This document shows, piece after piece, positions 59,420 to 64,000 of a stretch of DNA of 64,000 nucleotides (positions are counted from its first letter, which is position 1; every line of letters starts with the position of its first letter). The notes under the pieces are model-generated. The model was given only the letters and a program-made list of their open reading frames with translations, did not search any database and was not told where the DNA came from. Source of the DNA: an uncultured Collinsella sp. (GTDB lineage Bacteria; Actinomycetota; Coriobacteriia; Coriobacteriales; Coriobacteriaceae). Location of the stretch: positions 1 through 64,000 of the forward strand of contig CAUDVX010000007.1 of assembly GCA_958452935.1 (NCBI GenBank), given 5' to 3'. The position numbers and the translations under genes are program-made.

Positions 59420-60787
59420 ATGGCGAGCTTTGAAGTGAATGCCACGATCGCGGCGGACGGCGCCGACGAGGCAGTGCCAACACAGGCGTTCGACGTGGTC
59501 GTTATCGGCGGCGGACCTGCCGGCATGGCTGCCGCACTTGCCGCGCATAAGGCCGGCGTGCGCGTGGCTATCGTGGAGCGTGAGCAACACTTGGGCGGCA
59601 TCCTGCGCCAGTGCATTCACCCCGGCTTTGGGCTGTCGCACTTTAAGCAGGAGCTCACCGGCCCCGAGTATGCGCAGCGCTTTATCGACCAGGTGCGCGC
59701 GACCAACATTGCGCTGTTCTTGGACAGCATGGTGCTTGGAATTGATTCGGGCGAGTCCACGAAAGATGCCGCGGTCCACACCGTCACGCTCATGAGCCCC
59801 ACCGGCATGTTGCAGCTCACCGGGCGCGCGGTCGTCCTTGCCATGGGTTGTCGCGAGCGCACCCGCAGCGAGATCAAGATTCCTGGCAGCCGACCCGCCG
59901 GCGTGTTTACGGCCGGCCTGGCGCAGCGATACATCAATATCGAGAACCTCAAACCCGGCTCGCGCGTCGTCATTTTGGGCTCGGGCGACATCGGGCTGAT
60001 CATGGCGCGCCGCTGCACGCTAGAGGGGATTTCGGTCGAGGGCGTGTACGAGCTCATGCCCTACGCCAACGGCCTGCGCCGCAATGTGAAAAACTGCCTG
60101 GACGACTTTGGCATTCCGCTGCACCTGTCCACCACCGTCACACGTGTGATCGGGCACGATCGTGTGGAGGCTGTCGAGGTAAGCCAGGTCGACGAGCATC
60201 TTGCACCCATTCCGGGTACTGAGCGCGTTGTTCCCTGCGACACGCTGCTGCTTTCGGTGGGCCTGATTCCCGAGAACGAGCTTTCGGTTGCCGCGGGCGT
60301 GGAGCTGAACCCACGTACGCGCGGCGCCGTGGTGGACCAGAGCCTGCAAACGAGCGTGCCGGGCATCTTTGCCTGCGGCAACGTGCTGCACGTGCACGAC
60401 CTGGCAGACAATGTGACGACCGAGTCCGAACGCGCCGGTACGGCCGCGGCGGCATGGGCGCTAGACTGTGGTGCTGAGGCCGATGCGGGCGCTGCGTGCA
60501 CGGCTTGCCAGCTAACAGTCTCCCCTGCCGGCATCGCAGGCTACGCACTGCCGGGCCGCATTACGACCGTCGGGCTCACCAAACTCAACTTCCGCGTACG
60601 CCGGCCGGTCGATGCCGCCCACGTGCGCATTCTGGCAGGCGACGAGGAGCTGTTTGCAGGCAAGGTCTGCCCGTTTAAACCGAGCGTCATGGAAAGCTTC
60701 CCGCTGCCGGCAAAGGTGATTCAGCGCGCACTCGACCTGGCTGTTAGCGAGATTGTCCTGTCCGTCGACCCCATTGAGGAGGCGTAA
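59420..60787 (+). CDS. FAD/NAD(P)-dependent oxidoreductase (second subunit)
   Basis: 455 aa. FAD motif VVIGGGPAGMAAALAAHKAG (about 28-47), ATG-like ALAMGCRERTRSE, NAD-binding VVILGSGDIGLIMARR and the second FAD contact PGIFACGNVLHVHD place it with thioredoxin-reductase-like/NirB-like flavoproteins. It starts 1 nt after the GlpA-like gene and ends 4 nt before the DUF1667 gene. It is likely the partner that passes electrons to NAD or quinone. Confidence 0.85.
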   Translation: MASFEVNATIAADGADEAVPTQAFDVVVIGGGPAGMAAALAAHKAGVRVAIVEREQHLGGILRQCIHPGFGLSHFKQELTGPEYAQRFIDQVRATNIALFLDSMVLGIDSGESTKDAAVHTVTLMSPTGMLQLTGRAVVLAMGCRERTRSEIKIPGSRPAGVFTAGLAQRYINIENLKPGSRVVILGSGDIGLIMARRCTLEGISVEGVYELMPYANGLRRNVKNCLDDFGIPLHLSTTVTRVIGHDRVEAVEVSQVDEHLAPIPGTERVVPCDTLLLSVGLIPENELSVAAGVELNPRTRGAVVDQSLQTSVPGIFACGNVLHVHDLADNVTTESERAGTAAAAWALDCGAEADAGAACTACQLTVSPAGIAGYALPGRITTVGLTKLNFRVRRPVDAAHVRILAGDEELFAGKVCPFKPSVMESFPLPAKVIQRALDLAVSEIVLSVDPIEEA

Positions 60788-60791
60788 GGCC

Positions 60792-61190
60792 ATGAGCACA
60801 AACGCGATCGAAACGCTGCAGTTCAACTGCACCACCTGTCCATCCGAGTGTCTCCTGACCGTGGAGGTGGAGCACGACGCAGACGGCGCCGTGGTAGAGG
60901 TGCGCTCCGTGACCGGCAACAGCTGCCCGCGCGGCGATACATTCGCGCACCAGGAGCTCACCTGCCCCATGCGCGTGCTCACCACCACCGTGGCCGTATC
61001 CGGCGGCGACGAGGCGCTGCTGCCCGTACGCACGGCCGAAGCCATCCCGCTCGAACTCCACGCCAAGGCGATGGACCTCATCCGCGGCCTAGTGGTCAAA
61101 GCCCCCATCCGCATGGGCGACGTAGTCCTCCCCAACCTCCTAGACACCGGTACCGACCTCATCGCCAGCATGGACATCGACTCTGCATAG
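60792..61190 (+). CDS. DUF1667 protein (third member of the operon)
   Basis: 132 aa. CTTCPSECLLTVEVE near residues 12-26, NSCPRGDTFAHQELTCPMRVLTTTV and a C-terminal region KAPIRMGDVVLPNLL match DUF1667. Four Cys suggest an iron-sulfur or metal site. Genes of this family follow the two flavoprotein genes in a conserved order. ATG 60792 has GGAGGCG upstream. Confidence 0.88.
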   Translation: MSTNAIETLQFNCTTCPSECLLTVEVEHDADGAVVEVRSVTGNSCPRGDTFAHQELTCPMRVLTTTVAVSGGDEALLPVRTAEAIPLELHAKAMDLIRGLVVKAPIRMGDVVLPNLLDTGTDLIASMDIDSA

Positions 61191-61224
61191 GTAGCTTATT
61201 TGGGACGGGGCTCTTTTAGCTACC
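61190..61224 (+). repeat. Short hairpin repeat around TTTGGGACGGGGCT, copy 2
   Basis: GGTAGCT (61190-61196) and AGCTACC (61218-61224) form a stem directly after the DUF1667 stop. The inner ATTTGGGACGGGGCT matches copies at 121-153 and 61598-61630. Same orientation relative to the upstream gene as copy 1. Confidence 0.65.
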
Positions 61225-61250
61225 CCGCAATCCACCCCGCCCCTCCTCAC

Positions 61251-61313
61251 TTGCGGTGAAATAGTTCCTGGTTCCAGCCAAAACCCCGGCATCAAGGAAC
61301 TATTCCACCGCAA
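61251..61313. repeat. Conserved hairpin H, copy 1 (first part of composite element)
   Basis: TTGCGGTGAAATAGTTCCT (61251-61269) pairs with AGGAACTATTCCACCGCAA (61295-61313) with one mismatch; the loop is 25 nt. A copy with the same arms and a different 27-nt loop is at 62792-62854. 44 nt separate it from the 160-bp element at 61358. Confidence 0.8.
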
Positions 61314-61357
61314 CTATTCTTTGAATCGGAATTTAGCCTGTGCCTACTTTAGTGCCA

Positions 61358-61517
61358 TTTCAAAACTATGCTGGATTACGGGGCTGATTCGGAGACCCCC
61401 ATCCATACCGGCAATTTTCGATTTTTGATAAGCCTTCTACCTGCGGTTTTAATTTCGCGATTTTTCCTATGGTCAAGTAATACAGGTCCAGCCCCGTAAT
61501 CCGCCATAGTTTTGAAA
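61358..61517. repeat. 160-bp inverted-repeat element B
   Basis: 29-nt arms at 61358-61386 and 61489-61517 (27 pairs, a 2-nt internal mismatch) enclose 102 nt. The centre has AGCCTTCTACCTGCGGTTTT (61431-61450). Total length, arm length and centre position are identical to the element at 62898-63057, but the arm sequences are unrelated. Confidence 0.8.
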
Positions 61518-61597
61518 GCAGCTAATTCGGGACGAGACTGTATTGACTTCTTTTACCTATCAGCCCGCCCCAGAAAAATCATTCCGTATGTTTGACG

Positions 61598-61630
61598 CAG
61601 CTAAAATAGCCCCGTCCCAAATTGACTACC
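61598..61630 (-). repeat. Short hairpin repeat around TTTGGGACGGGGCT, copy 3
   Basis: GCAGCT (61598-61603) with GACTACC (61624-61630) around AGCCCCGTCCCAAAT. Its right end supplies the -35 of the M24 peptidase promoter (TTGACT, 61622-61627). Confidence 0.55.
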
Positions 61631-61649
61631 CTGGCATTGGGGATACCAT
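61622..61649 (+). promoter_or_regulatory. Promoter of the M24 peptidase gene
   Basis: TTGACT (61622-61627), 16-nt spacer, TACCAT (61644-61649); AAAGGA precedes the ATG by 6 nt. Confidence 0.55.
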
Positions 61650-61676
61650 GGTGGCAACCTAGCGAAAGGACGATGT

Positions 61677-62765
61677 ATGGCACATGTCGATGACCAGCGT
61701 GTGGCGCGCGTGCTCGATGCACTCGAGGCACAGCACCCCGGCGCGCAGCTGCTTGTGAACGACCCGTGGTCGATTTACTATCTGACCGGTTTTTATGCCG
61801 ATATGTTCGAGCGTTTTTGCGGCGTGCTGCTCGCACGCGATAGCGAGCCTGTGATCTTGGTCAACGCGCTGCATCAGCTGCCCGAGTACGACAATGCCCG
61901 CGTGGCCTACCACAACGATACTGACGTCGTGGCCGACGCCATCGCGAGTGAGATCGATCCGACCAAACCGCTCGGCATCGACACCGTCATGCGTTCCGGG
62001 TTTTTGATGCCACTCATGGAGCGTCACGCCGCGAGCGAGTACTTCCTGGGCGACTTTGCCGTCACCGCCGCACGCACCCACAAGGATGCCGCCGAGCAGG
62101 AGCTCATGCGCGCGTCCTCGGCCGCCAACGACGCCGTGATGGCCGACGCGATCAAGCTCGTGCACAAAGGTGTGACGGAGCGCGAGATTGCCGATCAGAT
62201 GCTCGGTCTGTATCGCAAACACGGCTGCGAGGGCTTTAGCTTTCCGCCCATCGTGAGCTTTGGCGCCAACGCCGGCGACCCGCATCACGAACCCGACGAT
62301 ACCGTGCTCAAGCGCGGCGACGTGGTGCTGTTCGACATTGGCGGGCGGCATCGCAACTACTGCTCGGACATGACGCGCACGTTCTTTTGGGGCGAGCCAG
62401 ACGAGGAGACGGCGCGCATATACGACATCGTGCGCCGCGCCAACGAGGCTGCCAAGGCGCTCATCGCACCGGGCGTGCGCATGTGCGACCTGGACCGCGC
62501 CGCGCGCGACGTGATTGAGGACGCTGGCTACGGCAAATACTTTACGCACCGCCTAGGACACTCGATCGGTCTTCAGGACCACGAGCCGGGCGACGTCTCG
62601 CTCGTCAACGAGCAGGTCGTAGAGCCGGGCATGACGTTCTCTATCGAGCCGGGCATCTACCTCCCCGGCCACACCGGTGTCCGCATCGAAGACCTGGCCC
62701 TGGTCACCGAGTCCGGCGTCGAGATTCTCAACGGCTACCCCCACGACCCAGTCCGCCTCGACTAG
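61677..62765 (+). CDS. M24-family aminopeptidase (Xaa-Pro peptidase)
   Basis: 362 aa. The N-terminal creatinase-like domain (1-130: VNDPWSIYYLTGF, GVLLARDSEPVILVN) is followed by the pita-bread metallopeptidase fold. Metal ligands: the two Asp in LFDIGGRHRNYCSDMTRTFF, His in HRLGHSIGLQDHE, and Glu in FSIEPGIY and VRIEDLALV. It releases N-terminal residues before proline. Monocistronic. Two copies of a composite repeat flank it (61251-61517 and 62792-63057). Confidence 0.9.
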   Translation: MAHVDDQRVARVLDALEAQHPGAQLLVNDPWSIYYLTGFYADMFERFCGVLLARDSEPVILVNALHQLPEYDNARVAYHNDTDVVADAIASEIDPTKPLGIDTVMRSGFLMPLMERHAASEYFLGDFAVTAARTHKDAAEQELMRASSAANDAVMADAIKLVHKGVTEREIADQMLGLYRKHGCEGFSFPPIVSFGANAGDPHHEPDDTVLKRGDVVLFDIGGRHRNYCSDMTRTFFWGEPDEETARIYDIVRRANEAAKALIAPGVRMCDLDRAARDVIEDAGYGKYFTHRLGHSIGLQDHEPGDVSLVNEQVVEPGMTFSIEPGIYLPGHTGVRIEDLALVTESGVEILNGYPHDPVRLD

Positions 62766-62791
62766 CCCTTACCCAATAGCCCCTCAATTAG

Positions 62792-62854
62792 TTGCGGTGG
62801 AATAGTTCCCAGATTGGCCCACAGAGGCATAATCCAGGAACTATTTCACCGCAA
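62792..62854. repeat. Conserved hairpin H, copy 2
   Basis: TTGCGGTGGAATAGTTCC (62792-62809) pairs with GGAACTATTTCACCGCAA (62837-62854) with one G-T; the loop is 27 nt. It starts 106 nt before the 160-bp element, against 107 nt for copy 1. Confidence 0.8.
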
Positions 62855-62897
62855 CTGCCATGGGGCCAAGTCGACCAATTTGAAAGTCTAGAGCTGC

Positions 62898-63057
62898 GCC
62901 ACGAAAACGGCCTATCTACTACGTTTAACCCGCATGGGTCGACCATGCGGGTCTTTTTTGAAAATTGGCAAGCCTTCTACCTGCGGTTTTGATTTTGCAT
63001 TTTTCCGCGTGGTCGAGGGTATCCGCTAAAACGTAGTAGATAGGCCCATTTCGTGGC
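62898..63057. repeat. 160-bp inverted-repeat element C
   Basis: 29-nt arms at 62898-62926 and 63029-63057 (27 pairs, a 2-nt internal mismatch) enclose 102 nt. The centre AGCCTTCTACCTGCGGTTTT is at 62971-62990. A terminator-like stem (CCCGCATGG/CCATGCGGG plus T6, 62929-62958) lies inside and may serve the upstream peptidase gene. Confidence 0.8.
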
Positions 63058-63090
63058 GAGCAGCCCAAATTAGCTGCCCGGCAAATGGGG

Positions 63091-64000
63091 TTAGCGCAGC
63101 AAGCCTGCTACTTCGCCGGCTAGGGTGATGGTGCCTGCTGCTACGAAAGGCTCGCCCGCGGCATCGAAGGCGGCGAGGGCCTCGGACACGCTGGGGTATA
63201 CGCCCACAAGCTTGTCGGCATCAACAAGGGCAGCGAGCTCCTCTGCCGGCAGGGCGCGATCGGAATCGGTCTGGGTTACGACCACGCGCGGGAAGGCCGG
63301 GATCAGCACATCAACGATACCCGCCACGTCCTTGTCGGCCAGCGCGGCGCACAGCAGCGTGGGGCGATTCTCCACGCACGGGTCGATCTCGTCCAGCGCG
63401 CTCACAAAGTTCTCGCAGCTCTGAGGGTTATGGCAGGCGTCAATCAGTTTGAGCGGATCGGTTCCCAGAACATCAAAGCGGCCCGGCGTGGGGCAGCCCA
63501 TAAGCGAAGCGTCGAGAGCATCGTGGTCGAGTATGCGGCCCAGATAGCCCTCGCACAGCATAATCGCGCACGCGGCATTCTGCGGTTGATAGGCCGGCTT
63601 GACCATGCTCGACGTATAGATCGCGCGCGGCGTGGTGCAGCTAAACTCCACCGTATCGCCCACATGCGCCGGCACCTTGGTCGTGGAGTAGCTCACCACC
63701 AGCGGCACCACACCGCACTCACGGCAACGGGCATCCATCACGCGCTGAACGCTCGCCTCGTGCGTGCCCTCGCCCAAAACAACCAAGCGCCCGGGTTTGA
63801 TAACCGCGGCCTTCTCCCCCGCAATGGCCTCAAGCGTGTCGCCCAAAATACGTGTATGGTCGAGGCCGATACCCGTAATAGCAACGGCGACGGGATCGGT
63901 CGCGCTCGTGGCGTCCCAACGGCCGCCCATGCCAACCTCGAGCACGGCAACGTCCACCGCAGCCTCGGCAAACACCACCAATGCGGCAGCCGTCAGCAGG
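63091..64000 (-). CDS. folC: Folylpolyglutamate/dihydrofolate synthase (5' end outside window)
   Basis: 303 codons of the C-terminal part. LEVGMGGRWDATSATDPVAVAITGIGLDHTRILGDTLEAIAGEKAAVIKPG is the FolC/Mur-ligase central block; ENAACAIML-like QPQNAACAIMLCEGYL and DACHNPQSCENFV follow in the C-terminal ligase domain. It adds glutamates to folates. The reading frame stays open to the end of the window, so the ATP-binding N-terminus lies beyond. Confidence 0.93.
   Translation of the reverse strand, partial: LLTAAALVVFAEAAVDVAVLEVGMGGRWDATSATDPVAVAITGIGLDHTRILGDTLEAIAGEKAAVIKPGRLVVLGEGTHEASVQRVMDARCRECGVVPLVVSYSTTKVPAHVGDTVEFSCTTPRAIYTSSMVKPAYQPQNAACAIMLCEGYLGRILDHDALDASLMGCPTPGRFDVLGTDPLKLIDACHNPQSCENFVSALDEIDPCVENRPTLLCAALADKDVAGIVDVLIPAFPRVVVTQTDSDRALPAEELAALVDADKLVGVYPSVSEALAAFDAAGEPFVAAGTITLAGEVAGLLR

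Overview
This window looks like the chromosome of a Coriobacteriia gut actinobacterium, most likely Collinsella or a close relative. The reasons are high GC with strong NNC/NNG codon bias in the housekeeping genes, ATGA and short-overlap operons, the order rodA-mrdA-mreD-mreC-mreB next to rplU-rpmA-obgE-nadD-yqeK-rsfS, and a compact aro operon. The genus is an inference; no rRNA gene is present to confirm it.

Layout. (1) 1-20,085, almost all on the minus strand: ribosome and NAD genes (rsfS, yqeK, nadD, obgE), rpmA and rplU with a clear promoter, a paired radical-SAM/DUF2344 module, the rod-shape and septal-wall cluster (rodA, mrdA, mreD, mreC, mreB), a TPR membrane protein, a cyclophilin, a zinc-ribbon membrane protein, a P-type ATPase and tRNA-Arg(CCG). 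(2) 20,176-29,922, plus strand: an aromatic amino-acid operon (aroF, tyrA, aroB, aroA, aroC, pheA, an aroE-aroK fusion, then aroQ) behind a leader with a terminator hairpin, followed by glf (UDP-galactopyranose mutase). (3) 29,923-42,831: an AT-rich accessory island with long inverted repeats and five likely anti-phage proteins: SIR2, FRG, a large STAND NTPase, an Abi_2/AbiF HEPN protein and a divergent NACHT NTPase. A roughly 60-nt promoter-to-terminator RNA gene lies directly in front of abiF and recurs about 8.9 kb away, so the two copies bracket SIR2-FRG-STAND-abiF. Eroded gene remnants lie at the island's right edge. (4) 42,832-54,930, minus strand: a capsule/exopolysaccharide operon. It starts with a NusG/RfaH-like antiterminator and an initiating sugar transferase and continues through glycosyltransferases, a pyruvyl transferase, a Wzy-like polymerase, a Wzx-like flippase and an F420-dehydrogenase-like ferredoxin protein. 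The promoter-proximal genes are GC-rich and the distal ones AT-rich, so the locus is mosaic. (5) 54,931-64,000: thrS without a TGS domain, a small zinc-ribbon membrane protein, a three-gene anaerobic glycerol-3-phosphate-dehydrogenase-like operon, an M24 peptidase and the end of folC.

The most unusual content is non-coding. (a) The abiF-linked small RNA pair. (b) A six-repeat array at 57,568-57,783 in which a 15-nt sequence recurs in alternating orientation about every 40 bp with 25-26-nt unique spacers. (c) A composite element of about 266 bp on both sides of the M24 peptidase. It consists of a conserved hairpin plus a 160-bp inverted-repeat element. The two copies have identical geometry and a shared 21-nt centre, but their 29-nt arms are unrelated in sequence and still self-complementary. 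A shorter relative lies at 30,092-30,218.
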